Positions 18,660 to 27,668 of a DNA stretch of 64,000 nucleotides are shown here, piece after piece. The stretch is from assembly GCA_038142005.1 (NCBI GenBank), contig JAYQJE010000001.1:682001-746000 (forward strand), read 5' to 3'. A program made the position numbers and the translations under genes. Each line of letters opens with the position of its first letter. Positions within the stretch are counted from its first letter, which is position 1. The notes under the pieces are model-generated. The model had not been told where the DNA came from and did no database searches. It saw nothing but the letters and a program-made list of their open reading frames with translations. This DNA is from SHAN690 sp023262195. Lineage in GTDB: Bacteria; Bacteroidota; Bacteroidia; Flavobacteriales_G; Salibacteraceae.

Positions 18660-19773
18660 GTGAATCAAAAACTGACATATGGCATATTGCTGGCGCTGCT
18701 GATGGCCGGTTGTGGCGAAGATGGTCCAGCTTACATGTCTGACGCGTTCAGCACGGCCAAAGTGATTAAGGAACGCTCCATGCTTTCTGGCGGATTCTCG
18801 AGCAAGGCCGGCAAGAAAAAGTCTTACAGCACATTGAGCAGTGGCTTTTCACAAAAAGTCAATTCCAAGTCAAAAACCAGGTCGGCTCTCAAAGGTGGCT
18901 TCACCTCCTCAGCATCTTCTGGAAAGAAAAAAGCCTATGGCGAATTGAATGGTGGATTCATGTCGAAGGCCAATAAAAAATCAGACCGACAGCAACTCAG
19001 CAGCGCGTTTAGCCAAAAAGCACGGAAATCAAAAGAAAGAGCAGCGTTGGCTTCTGGTTTTGCATCAAAAGCTGGCAAACGTAAAGAAAAGCTGCGTTTG
19101 CTTTAAAAGCAGGAAAGCGAAAAGACCGAGAGATGCTGGCCTCAGGGTTTGCGTCCAAAACCCGAAAAAACAAAAGCCGCGAGCAATTGGCCTCTGCATT
19201 TAGCTCAAAAGCCAAGGGTAAAAACAGCAGCGAGCAGCCCCCGATTTCTTCAGTAAGGGAGAAGCATCAAAAGATCGCGAAATGCTCTCAGATCACTTCG
19301 CAAAGGCAAACTCATCGAAAGAGCGCGCCTTGTTGGCAGACCATTTTGGTAGTGAAAGAAGTACGAAGGAACGAGGAGCACTTGCCGATCATTTTGGCAG
19401 CGAGCGGAACACCAAAGAGCGCAGAGCCTTGGCCGACCACTTCAGCACACCCGGGGCAAGCCGAGGGGAGCGCAAAGCCAGCCCAGATCATTTCAAGGCA
19501 GGCGTAAAAGAAAAAGAGCACAAAGAAAAAGACCTCTATAACCGAGGCGCAAGGCGCAAAGTACTGCGCAAAAACTTTCTGGGAGAGCGGTTTAGACTCT
19601 TCAACCTCGACCCAAACAAATCACGCAAGTCACGCCAAAAGGTGCGACAGAAAAAGCGCAAAAAAGACCCGTTTAGCCGCAACAGCATAAAGATGAACCG
19701 CCCGCAATATCCGCGTGGCGAAAACGGCCTATTTGAAAATGGTGTAGCCCCCAAGATGGACGACCCAAGGTAA
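18660..19773 (+). CDS. Tandem-repeat basic lipoprotein, unknown family, frameshifted
   Basis: GTG start; lipoprotein signal peptide LLALLMAGC with Cys at residue 18. The mature part is about 15 copies of a 16-20-residue unit. Early units have the form SGF-SKA-KKK-R--L; later ones have the form ADHFGSERSTKER-AL. A lysine/arginine-rich tail follows (RKVLRKNF, RQKKRKKDPFSR). Three frames form one gene: 18660 to about 19090, then about 19100-19240, then 19244-19773, with breaks near 19085-19100 (several bases may be missing between units) and at a C run at 19238-19242. I know no family with this repeat. The predicted location is the periplasm, attached to a membrane. Function unknown. Confidence 0.65.
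18738..19505 (+). repeat. In-gene tandem repeat, ~50-base units encoding GF/HF repeats
   Basis: The coding repeats of the lipoprotein. Each unit carries an aromatic anchor (GF, AF, FF or HF) followed by a small/Ser pair, a basic cluster and a closing (A/M)L. Units diverge gradually along the gene from SGF/SAF types to SDHF/ADHF types, suggesting stepwise duplication. Confidence 0.75.
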
Positions 19774-20130
19774 GCCCTGCGTCCACCGCTCGTAATCGGC
19801 AAGTTCCAGGGTGAATGAGATTTTGAACGGAACTATTTTCCTTTTTAACCGCCTTGAAATCTGATTTCATGTTTTGTCATTTTCTGCGGAAATGGAGATG
19901 CTGCTTTTATGGCCAATTTGCACGTTCAATTTCATTGGTCTAATTTTTCCGCCACAAGCCAGCCCGTTTCTGGCTCAGAAATGCCCGAAAATGACCGCTG
20001 AATTAACGCTAACCCAACAATAATGCACTAAAGTCACCAATTTTTAAATAAACGGGATTGTCCCTATTTGCAATTGTTGACCCCATCGAACGATTCTGAC
20101 CCACAAACGTTTTGATAAAAACATTCGTTC
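19774..20130. other. Intergenic stretch without a recognisable gene
   Basis: 357 bases between the repeat lipoprotein and the CIA30 gene. It holds a six-pair hairpin at 19957-19975 (AGCCAG/CTGGCT, seven-base loop) without a following T run. I see no gene, RNA or clear promoter box. Confidence 0.5.
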
Positions 20131-20661
20131 ATGCATCGCTTTGCACTTATCATCTTATTTGCTTCCATCATGGCACCAACAAGCCTCTTTAATTTTACAT
20201 CAAGCACAGACATTAAGACCTGGTACATCGTGGATGACGTGGTCATGGGCGGAAGGTCGTCTGGCACGTTTACATTGAATGAAGATGGGCACGGTGTGTT
20301 TGCAGGAAACGTGTCGTTAGAGAACAATGGCGGCTTTTCATCGGTGCGCCATAAACTGGATAATACCCCCATCAATGGGGCTACCACCGTGGTGCTGAAA
20401 GTGAAAGGAGACGGGAGGAAATATCAACTCAGAATCAAAGCCAATGCCCGTGATTACTATTCCTACATCGCCACATTTGCCACCAACACAGAGTGGCAGG
20501 AAATCCAAATTCCACTCCAAGAAATGTATCCTTCTTTCAGAGGTAGGAAACTGGACCAACCCAATTTTTCGAGCGACCATGTAGAGGAAATTGCCTTTTT
20601 AATAGGCAACAAAAAGCCGGAGAGCTTCAAACTCATGATTGACAAGATTGAGTTGAAATAA
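20131..20661 (+). CDS. CIA30-family (complex I intermediate-associated 30-like) exported protein
   Basis: 176 residues: an N-terminal signal-like segment (MHRFALIILFASIMAPTSLF), then one CIA30 beta-sandwich. Family motifs are WYIVDDVVMGGRSSG near residue 30-44, NNGGFSSVRH, KVKGDGRKYQLRIK and WQEIQIPLQEMYPSFRGR. In bacteria this carbohydrate-binding-like module occurs in small stand-alone proteins of unclear role. It lies alone between two intergenic gaps. Confidence 0.85.
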   Translation: MHRFALIILFASIMAPTSLFNFTSSTDIKTWYIVDDVVMGGRSSGTFTLNEDGHGVFAGNVSLENNGGFSSVRHKLDNTPINGATTVVLKVKGDGRKYQLRIKANARDYYSYIATFATNTEWQEIQIPLQEMYPSFRGRKLDQPNFSSDHVEEIAFLIGNKKPESFKLMIDKIELK

Positions 20662-20741
20662 GGCATGCCAGCTGCTGCAGACCCAACAGGCTTGACCGTT
20701 TAGGCGAATAGCTTCAAGTACTATCTTTCCCAAAAAAATCC

Positions 20742-21212
20742 ATGAGGCTAAGAGAGCAACAGCGATTTACGCAATGGTTTATTTGGGTGCTGCTGATTTT
20801 TGTGCTGGTAATGGCAGCAATGGCAAAATATTACACCTATTACCTAAAAAGGCCTTTTGGCAATGCCCTGCCCACCGATGAACTGCTCAGCGTCAGCGAT
20901 TATGCCTTAGCTGCGGTGCTCCTAATTTTTATGACCGCTCGCTTGATCACCGAGGTGGACGAAAAAGAACTCCGCTTTAAATATCTACCCTTTATACCAT
21001 GGTGGAAGCGTTACCCTTGGGATGAAATGGAGTCGTTCGAAGTGGTGGACTACGATCCGCTAGATGAATTTTTAGGATGGGGTATTCGCTACAATTTCAA
21101 AACCTGGTGCTACAACGTAAAGGGAACTAAAGGCCTTCGGATAAAAATGAAATCGGGAAAACAAGTGCTGATTGGCACCCAAAAACCCGAGGAGTACCAG
21201 CACTTTCAATAA
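20742..21212 (+). CDS. Small membrane protein with a PH-like C-terminal domain
   Basis: 156 residues. There are two hydrophobic helices (FTQWFIWVLLIFVLVMAAMA; YALAAVLLIFMTARLI), then a soluble ~85-residue domain with the pattern VDEKELRFKYLPF ... YPWDEMESFEVVDYDPL ... GTKGLRIKMKSGKQVLIGTQ, typical of bacterial PH-like domains on short membrane anchors. It is widely found in Bacteroidota as a hypothetical protein. Role unknown. Confidence 0.65.
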   Translation: MRLREQQRFTQWFIWVLLIFVLVMAAMAKYYTYYLKRPFGNALPTDELLSVSDYALAAVLLIFMTARLITEVDEKELRFKYLPFIPWWKRYPWDEMESFEVVDYDPLDEFLGWGIRYNFKTWCYNVKGTKGLRIKMKSGKQVLIGTQKPEEYQHFQ

Positions 21213-21242
21213 AATGAAGACGACCTCTGGCTGTTAACAAAA

Positions 21243-21266
21243 AAGCCCTGCATCTCTGCAAGGCTT
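21243..21266 (-). terminator. Rho-independent terminator downstream of tRNA-Asn
   Basis: On the minus strand AAGCC-TTGCA and TGCAG-GGCTT form a stem with a GAGA loop, followed by TTTT. It lies four bases after the tRNA. Confidence 0.75.
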
Positions 21267-21269
21267 GCG

Positions 21270-21343
21270 CTCCTCCTCTTGGGCTCGAACCAAGGACCCT
21301 CTGATTAACAGTCAGATGCTCTAACCAACTGAGCTAAGGAGGA
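21270..21343 (-). tRNA. tRNA-Asn (GTT)
   Basis: A cloverleaf on the minus strand: acceptor TCCTCCT/AGGAGGA, D-arm TAGCTCAGTTGGTTAGAGCA, anticodon loop CTGTTAA with GTT, T-arm GGTTCGAGCCC, discriminator G. No encoded CCA. 74 bases. Confidence 0.95.
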
Positions 21344-21462
21344 ATTATTTCCTTCTAACAAAAAGGGCTGCAATATTACTTCAATCAATCAATACGTGCA
21401 ACCACTATTTTATACTTTAAAAACAGCACATTTGCCGCGCAAATTTGACAAAACCAAATACA

Positions 21463-22383
21463 ATGAGATTACTTGCCGTTGGCACCATGGCCTTTGACTC
21501 CCTTGAAACACCTTTTGGCAAAGCCGAGCGCATTATTGGTGGAGCCGCCACATACATTGGTTTGTCTGCGAGTTATTTCACTCAAAACATTTCACTGGTT
21601 TCTGTGATTGGGAATGACTTTCCAGTGGCCACGCTCTCCGATTTGCAATCTAGAGGAATGAGTCTTGAAGGTGTGGAGCAGCGCATGGATGAAAAGTCTT
21701 TCTTCTGGTCTGGTAAATACCACAATGACATGAACACGCGAGACACGCTCGATACGCAACTCAACGTGCTCGAAAACTTTGAGCCCCAGGTTCCTGAAGG
21801 AGACTGTGATGTGCCATTTCTTATGCTTGGCAACCTCACCCCATCGGTGCAAATGTCAGTAATCAAACAAATGACCAAGCGGCCAAAATTGATCGTGCTC
21901 GACACCATGAACTTTTGGATTGACATAGCCTTGGAAGAACTCAAAGCGGTGCTTAAAGAGATTGATGTATTGAGTATCAATGATGAAGAGGCACGCCAAC
22001 TCAGCGGAGAATATTCCTTGATGAAGGCAGCCAAGACCATTTTGGAAATGGGCCCGAAAATTCTCATCATCAAAAAGGGCGAACATGGTGCACTCCTGTT
22101 TAATCGCAACGAGGTGTTTTACGCCCCTGCTTTGCCTCTTGAAGAAGTTTTTGACCCAACTGGAGCAGGCGATACCTTCGCGGGTGGTTTTATCGGCTAC
22201 TTAGCCGCCACGGGCGATATAAGCTTCGAGAATATGAAGCGGGCAATAATCCATGGTTCCACCATGGCATCATTTTGTGTTGAGAAATTTGGCACCGAGC
22301 GCCTCCTCGATTTGAAACGTGATGAGATTGCTAAGCGCGCTCAGCAATTTATCGACCTCACGCAGGTCGAAATCAACCTTTAA
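21463..22383 (+). CDS. PfkB-family carbohydrate/nucleoside kinase
   Basis: 306 residues from ATG 21463 (an in-frame TTG lies at 21445). Ribokinase-like fold: the N-terminal glycine pair is in ERIIGGAATYIGLSAS, and the C-terminal PfkB signature DPTGAGDTFAGGFIGYL carries the catalytic Asp and anion hole. LLIIKKGEHGALL-type strand is present (ILIIKKGEHGALL). Such Bacteroidota proteins are annotated as PfkB or sugar kinases; the substrate cannot be read from sequence. It has no operon partner: the next gene is convergent and abuts it. Confidence 0.9.
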   Translation: MRLLAVGTMAFDSLETPFGKAERIIGGAATYIGLSASYFTQNISLVSVIGNDFPVATLSDLQSRGMSLEGVEQRMDEKSFFWSGKYHNDMNTRDTLDTQLNVLENFEPQVPEGDCDVPFLMLGNLTPSVQMSVIKQMTKRPKLIVLDTMNFWIDIALEELKAVLKEIDVLSINDEEARQLSGEYSLMKAAKTILEMGPKILIIKKGEHGALLFNRNEVFYAPALPLEEVFDPTGAGDTFAGGFIGYLAATGDISFENMKRAIIHGSTMASFCVEKFGTERLLDLKRDEIAKRAQQFIDLTQVEINL

Positions 22384-23040
22384 TTATTCGCAGATTTCGA
22401 CAAGCTCAGTGGTAATGAGCAAGGATACATCTGGCCACAAAATGCTCACTCCATCCGCTCCTTTGTGCAGGTCTTCGCAAACCTCATTGAGCTGATCAAT
22501 TCCGCCTTGCGCACCCCAAGAGTTTACATCAATTTCTGCTCTTACATCTAGCGCATTGTTTTCTTGGGTGTAGTTTGCTACTACTTCTTTTTCTTGCCCA
22601 TTCATTTTTACATTGAAGGTGATGGCATCTTCGGTAACGTTGGTTATAGACATTGCCATTGATTCGCCTCCTTCAAGGGTTCCAAAGAAGTGCTCTATAA
22701 TTTTTGGATCTCTGGTAGGGTCGCCTGAATTAACAGATCCAGTATTGATGATTATTTCTGCTCCGTTGAAAATATCGGCAACTGAACCCTCACCCTCCAA
22801 ACCTGCAACAGAGATGTCGTCAAACGTTCCCTTCACGCCTGTTTTTTGATTGTACTTGTATGCTGTCCAGATCAATTCTGTCTTTTCATGATCATACTTG
22901 TATCGGCAAGTTTTTACTTCCTCTACCTTTTCGGTTACTTCTTCGGTTACCTCGTTTGCGGCTCCTTCCTTGCTTTCACTTGATCCACCACAACCCCATA
23001 GTAATAGGGTACTACTCATTAAAAAAACTATCTTTTTCAT
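22384..23040 (-). CDS. YceI-like lipoprotein
   Basis: ATG 23040 (MKKIVFLMSSTLLLWGC) gives a lipoprotein signal with the lipobox Cys at residue 17; an in-frame ATG at 23049 would overlap the upstream gene. A Glu/Val-rich linker is followed by a YceI-type lipocalin-like barrel (TELIWTAYKYNQKTGVKGTF, VSILWPDVSLLIT). The family binds isoprenoid or amphiphilic ligands in the periplasm. The start is one base after the biotin carrier gene, so the two are likely co-transcribed, although a functional link is not obvious. Confidence 0.75.
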   Translation of the reverse strand: MKKIVFLMSSTLLLWGCGGSSESKEGAANEVTEEVTEKVEEVKTCRYKYDHEKTELIWTAYKYNQKTGVKGTFDDISVAGLEGEGSVADIFNGAEIIINTGSVNSGDPTRDPKIIEHFFGTLEGGESMAMSITNVTEDAITFNVKMNGQEKEVVANYTQENNALDVRAEIDVNSWGAQGGIDQLNEVCEDLHKGADGVSILWPDVSLLITTELVEICE

Positions 23041-23041
23041 A

Positions 23042-23539
23042 CTATTCAAACGTTATTAAAATTGCATTCTTCTCAATGGCGTCTCCGTTTTTAGCGTTAA
23101 TCTCCTTTACAGTTGCTTCTCCTGGAGCTTTGAGCACGTTTTCCATTTTCATTGCTTCCAAAACTACCAAAGGATCGCCTTCTTTCACGGTGTCGCCCAC
23201 GGAAACGCGATATTCTACCACAAGCCCCGGCATTGGCGCCTTTAGTTCTTTCAACAATTTTTTAGACTTAGTGTTGATGCCCAATTTGTCTAAAAGCAAA
23301 TCGGTCTCTGTTTTAATGGTGGGTTGATACACCTTCCCATTCACTTTAATTACGGGATTAGAATCGCTGGCTTCAATGACTTCAAGGTTGTAGCCCTTGC
23401 CATCAAAAATCATGTGGTAATGTCCGGGTCTGACCTCAGAAATATCGGCCTTATTGAGGCTTCCTTTCAACTCGACCGCATCGTGTTCTGTGTTTCTGGT
23501 AACGGAATATTTATTCGAACCAATTTCTATTTCAAGCAT
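23042..23539 (-). CDS. Biotin carboxyl carrier protein of an acyl-CoA carboxylase
   Basis: 165 residues. The C-terminal biotinyl domain (residues ~95-165) includes LKAPMPGLV, VSVGDTVKEGDPLVVLEAMKMEN and ends in ILITFE; the Lys in EAMKMEN is the biotin attachment site. The N-terminal ~90 residues form a beta-rich module (VRPGHYHMIFDGKGYNLEV) seen in the carrier subunit of propionyl/acetyl-CoA carboxylases of Bacteroidota. Biotin carboxylase and carboxyltransferase genes are not in this window. Acts in the cytoplasm. Confidence 0.9.
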   Translation of the reverse strand: MLEIEIGSNKYSVTRNTEHDAVELKGSLNKADISEVRPGHYHMIFDGKGYNLEVIEASDSNPVIKVNGKVYQPTIKTETDLLLDKLGINTKSKKLLKELKAPMPGLVVEYRVSVGDTVKEGDPLVVLEAMKMENVLKAPGEATVKEINAKNGDAIEKNAILITFE

Positions 23540-23543
23540 GCAG

Positions 23544-23551
23544 CAAAAGTA
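23544..23551 (-). promoter_or_regulatory. Bacteroidota -7 box for the biotin carrier gene
   Basis: The minus strand reads TACTTTTG then C, only four bases before the ATG. If used, the transcript would be nearly leaderless. Confidence 0.4.
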
Positions 23552-23582
23552 TAATTAGGGCTTTATCTTGATATTTGGCAAT

Positions 23583-26196
23583 ATGAGCAAAACAATACGG
23601 GTTCTGATTTCGCTTACACTGCCGCTTTTATTGACAAATTGTAGCGTATTACAACGCAATGCTGACGGATCAAAACCAAACCGTGCCATTGTTCTTGACA
23701 CCATGGAGATCGATTTCAGCCTTGCACCAGAAGCTCCATTACAAATTGCTCCGAAAATCGAAATTGACGTTCTGCACATGGAGCTTGATCTCTCGTTTTC
23801 TTGGGAAAAGGAAGAAGTCTATGGCAAAGCTCTACTCACCATTGCTGGATTTGGTACGGCTCGAGACAGTGTTTATCTTGATGCTCGAGGTTTCGAAATC
23901 AACCAAATCTATCTCATAGGAGCCGATACAAACTTACCTTTAGAATACGCTTATGACAACAGCGAAATTGGCATAGCCCTAGCAAAACCAATAACTAACG
24001 CTGACACCATTCAATTAAGCATTGACTACACCGCACGCCCTTCCTTAATTACCTCAAGTGATGGTGTAGCCATTACAAATGATCAAGGATTATACTTTAT
24101 CAATCCACAGGGAGAATCTGGACTGCCTCAGCAGATATGGACACAAGGCGAACCAGAGTCAAATTCAGCTTGGTTTCCTTGTGTTGACCACCCTCACGAA
24201 AAACTCACGCATGAGATTTTTATAACCCTGGATACGGGATTTCACACTATTTCCAACGGGAAACTCATTTATTCTGAACTACATAATAATGGCACTCGCA
24301 CGGACTATTGGAAGCAAGACTTGCCACATGCCAACTATTTGGTGATGATTGCTATTGGTGAGTTTGGTTTGTACAAAGATGAATGGAATGAAATACCGGT
24401 TTGGTATTATTTAGACGAAGAATACTTACCCTACGCACTTGACATTTTCGGCAACACACCCGAGATGATCGAATTCTATTCCGAGCTCTTGGATTATCCA
24501 TATCCATGGGATAAATATCATCAAGTAGTAGTCAAGAATTTTGTGTCAGGCGCTATGGAAAACACCTCAGCGGTCATCCATGGCGACTTTGTGCAACTAA
24601 CCGATAGAGAATTGCTCGATGAATCACATGAAGACGTCATTGCTCACGAGTTGTTTCATCATTGGTTTGGCGACTTGGTCACTTGTGAGTCTTGGAGTCA
24701 ACTCACCTTGAATGAAGGTTTTGCCACCTACGGAGAGTTTTTGTGGCAAGACTATAAGTATGGTCACGAAGAGGCCAAGCTTAGCTTTCAGAGAGATCTC
24801 GAGGCGTATTTGCGTGATGCTGAATTTCAACCCAAACACCTCATACGAAAGCGTTACAATACGCCCGACAATATTTTCGATGCACACACTTACCAAAAAG
24901 GGTGGTCGGGTGTTGCACATGCTCCGCTTGGAAGTTGGTGATGAGCTTTTCTTCTGGGCCTTACGTGATTATTTGAAGAATCATGAATATGGTTCTGTAG
25001 AATTGGCCGATTTGCGCCAGTCGTTTGAACGCGTTACTGGAAGAGATTTGCAGTGGTTTTTTGATCAATGGTTTGAGTCTGTTGGTCACCCCCAAGTTAG
25101 CGCCACTGTATTTGATTCCAATGGTTACTGGTTTGTTTCATTGGAGCAAAAACAACCGACCGATTGGCCCACGTTCCGTTTTCACCTGCCTTATGCTTCA
25201 ATTTCCATCGATGGCAAAGTGAAATACTCTAGCCTGCTGACGAATCAGAGAATCGACACTGTAACACTTGGCAAAACCAATGATGTGGCGGGAATCATTC
25301 TCGACCCAAAAGGTGATATGCTTTGGGAAATAAATGAAGAAAAGCCAGCTGGCCTTTGGGAATTGCAATTAGAAAACGCGGAGTCATTCATAGCCCGCGA
25401 AAACGCCTTGGTTAACCTTTGGCTAATTGATAGCGCATCGGTGTTGCAGTGGGCAAGTCGATTGCTCGATGATCCCTTCTGGAAAATGAGGCAATATGGC
25501 CTCGATTTACTTGCACAGTCTGATTCGGTTAGGCCTGCATCTTTGGCCACGGCCATCGAACTATCTCAGCTGGATAAAAAATCAGCCGTGAGAGCCACGG
25601 CCTTTCGCACACTGGATTTAATTTATCCTGACTTTGAGTCGATCCGCTCGCTTTATCTCAATGGTTTGAATGACCGCTCGTATGAGGTGGTATCAACTTG
25701 CTTAGATGTATTAAGCAATCAAGACCCATGCTTCACGGTTGAAAATCTGGGCAGTTTGGTAAAAGAAAAACATGGACAACTACCTTCCATGATTTCCAAA
25801 GTTTTTGCCCGATGCCCAAAGCAAGAGTACACCGGCTCAATGATGGAACTGATTGAGCATGCGGAAGGGTTTAACATTTTCTTGATTGGCCTTGACGCAA
25901 CATTATTCGCTCAACAGATTGGTAACAATGAAGTTTATGAATCCATTGGAGGAGCGTTGATTCAAGCATCGTATAAAACGGATTCTTGGTGGAGTCGCTA
26001 TGCAACAATTCAGTATCTCGAAGCCGCAGAAATCTTCTATACTTCAGAAATTGATCGTTTGTCTGACAACGCTGAAGTCACCGTGAGCGACTCTGAATAC
26101 CTCAATAATTTAGAGGTTCAACGTGCAAGTCTGGCCATTGATTTAGACAAGTTGAAGAAGATTCAGGATGCATCTGATCCACCTTTCAGATATTAA
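23583..26196 (+). CDS. M1-family aminopeptidase lipoprotein, frameshifted
   Basis: Zinc aminopeptidase. ATG 23583 (MSKTIRVLISLTLPLLLTNC) gives a lipoprotein signal. Catalytic motifs are GAMENTSA (substrate GxMEN), HELFHHWFGDL (HExxH) and the downstream zinc Glu in LNEGFATYGEF, about 18 residues later. A C-terminal HEAT-like helical region (about 25440-26190) follows. One extra G at 24900-24902 breaks the frame; corrected, the join reads TYQKGGRVLHMLRLEVGDEL. Full length is about 870 residues, normal for this group. Probably acts on peptides in the periplasm. The 3' end overlaps convergent rnhA by 11 bases. Confidence 0.9.
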
Positions 26197-26654
26197 AACC
26201 AGACTCCAATTCAAATACCTCATCTGAGATTAGTGGTCCGTTGGTGGCTACGTCCACGGCCAAGGTATCACAGCGCTCATTGTAAAGGTTGCCATCATGA
26301 CCTTTGACCCATACAAACCGCACTTTGTGTTTTGGATAAATGGCGAGGAACCTCATCCATAAATCGGCATTTTTCTTACCCTTAAAGTTTTTCTTCTGCC
26401 ACCCAAAAACCCACTTTTTCTCCACCGCATCCACTACATACTTACTATCAGAATATATGGTCACCTCATGGCCCGTTTTTTAAGCGCTTCAAGCGCCTCA
26501 ATGACGCTCAAGAGCTCCATTCTATTGTTGGTGGTGTGCCTAAACCCTGACTCAACTCTTTTCTATGACTGCCCGCCATCATTACCACACCATAACCTCC
26601 AGGGCCTGGGTTGCCCCTTGAAGAGCCATCCGTATATATGGTCACTTGCGCCAT
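26186..26654 (-). CDS. rnhA: Ribonuclease HI, doubly frameshifted
   Basis: Degrades RNA in RNA:DNA hybrids. The start ATG at 26654 shares its A with the TAA stop of the upstream M23 gene. The N-terminus reads MAQVTIYTDGSSRGNPGPGG (first catalytic Asp). A lost base at the C run 26545-26547 precedes GFRHTTNNRMELLSVIEALE (catalytic Glu), and a lost T in the run 26476-26481 precedes TIYSDSKYVVDAV (second Asp). The rest (FVWVKGHDGNLYNERCDTLA) gives the last His/Asp. Corrected length ~156 residues, normal for RNase HI. Confidence 0.9.
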
Positions 26655-27528
26655 TACTCAAATGAAAAATAGGTGCTTGGATTAATGGCCACCCCATTGC
26701 GCCAAAGCTCAAAGTGTAGGTGAGGGCCCGTTGAGAATTCCCCCGTTTCGCCAATGATTGCGATTGCCTCTCCAGCTCTGACCTTGGTGCCCTGCTTTTT
26801 CAATAAAACCGAATTATGCTTATATACCGATAGCAAATCGTTGTCATGCTGGATTTGAATGATGTGGCCTGTTTCAGCGGTGTACGTTGATATGATTACC
26901 GTACCATCATCAACTGATTTAATGGTAGCTCCTTTTGGTGCTGAAATATCTACTCCAAAATGCTCTCGTTCTGGCTTAAACTCCTCGATCACGGTGCCTA
27001 CAATAGGAGGGAAAAGCAGGTAAGCTTCAAATCGACCTTGCTTGAACTGGGGATTTAAATTGACCAAATCTTCTTTTTCAATTTCTTGTCTTAGCAATGA
27101 ATCTTCAGCGCTTCGAGAAAAGCTCACCTTTTTCGGGTCAACTATGGCTTGACTCATCGTGTCTGGATCTTCGGCCTCAACCCTGCCATTCACCACATCG
27201 TTAAAGTTTTGAATAAACGCATCCCTTTGAGCCAAGGCAACCTCCATAGAATCGGTTTTAAATGCCGCTTCAATGGCCAGCTTTCTGACGAGCACCTCAT
27301 CAGCATAATCCGGCAAATAATAACGCAACGGTGTAAACCCGAGCAAAAGGAAAGTAACCGTAATTATGAAGATGAGCGTCAAAGCAAAAAGCACCAAAAC
27401 GTTAAACGGAGTGAGCAACAAGCTAAACTTCTCTTCGAACGTGTCAATGTTAAGCACCACCATTTTGTAGTGGTTTCTTAACCGTTTGATGAGTTTCTTC
27501 TTTTCTGTATTGCCTTTACTTTTGCCAT
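26654..27528 (-). CDS. M23-family peptidoglycan endopeptidase, membrane-anchored
   Basis: One transmembrane helix (LLTPFNVLVLFALTLIFIIT...), a periplasmic helical linker and a C-terminal LytM domain with intact zinc ligands: HFGVD (HxxxD) and GPHLHFELW (HxH). Cleaves peptidoglycan cross-bridges. The open frame extends to 27601, but homologues I remember start shortly before KKKLIKRLRNHYKM. An ATG at 27528 followed by a probable missing A in a run of four (27520-27523) would give MAKSKGNTEKKKL. It lies head-to-head with porW. Confidence 0.85.
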
Positions 27529-27631
27529 AAACTCGCGGTTTCAAACCTACATGAAAACAATATAACGAGGCTCTGCTGTTACCAATATATCGGATATTCA
27601 TGCGTTTAAGGTCCTCAGCAGAATAGAACGG

Positions 27632-27639
27632 TAAATTTG
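27632..27639 (+). promoter_or_regulatory. Bacteroidota -7 box for porW/sprE
   Basis: TAAATTTG followed by C matches TAnnTTTG exactly, 29 bases before the likely TTG start. Confidence 0.45.
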
Positions 27640-27668
27640 CTCCCTTAAATGCTAACGGTATTTAGTAC

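Noticed and set aside
19957..19975. AGCCAG/CTGGCT hairpin in the 19.8-20.1 kb gap as a terminator
   Set aside because: No T run follows on either strand and it is ~185 bases after the gene.
21582..22109. 175-codon minus-strand frame opposite the PfkB gene
   Set aside because: Shadow of a well-supported kinase gene; product has no recognisable fold.
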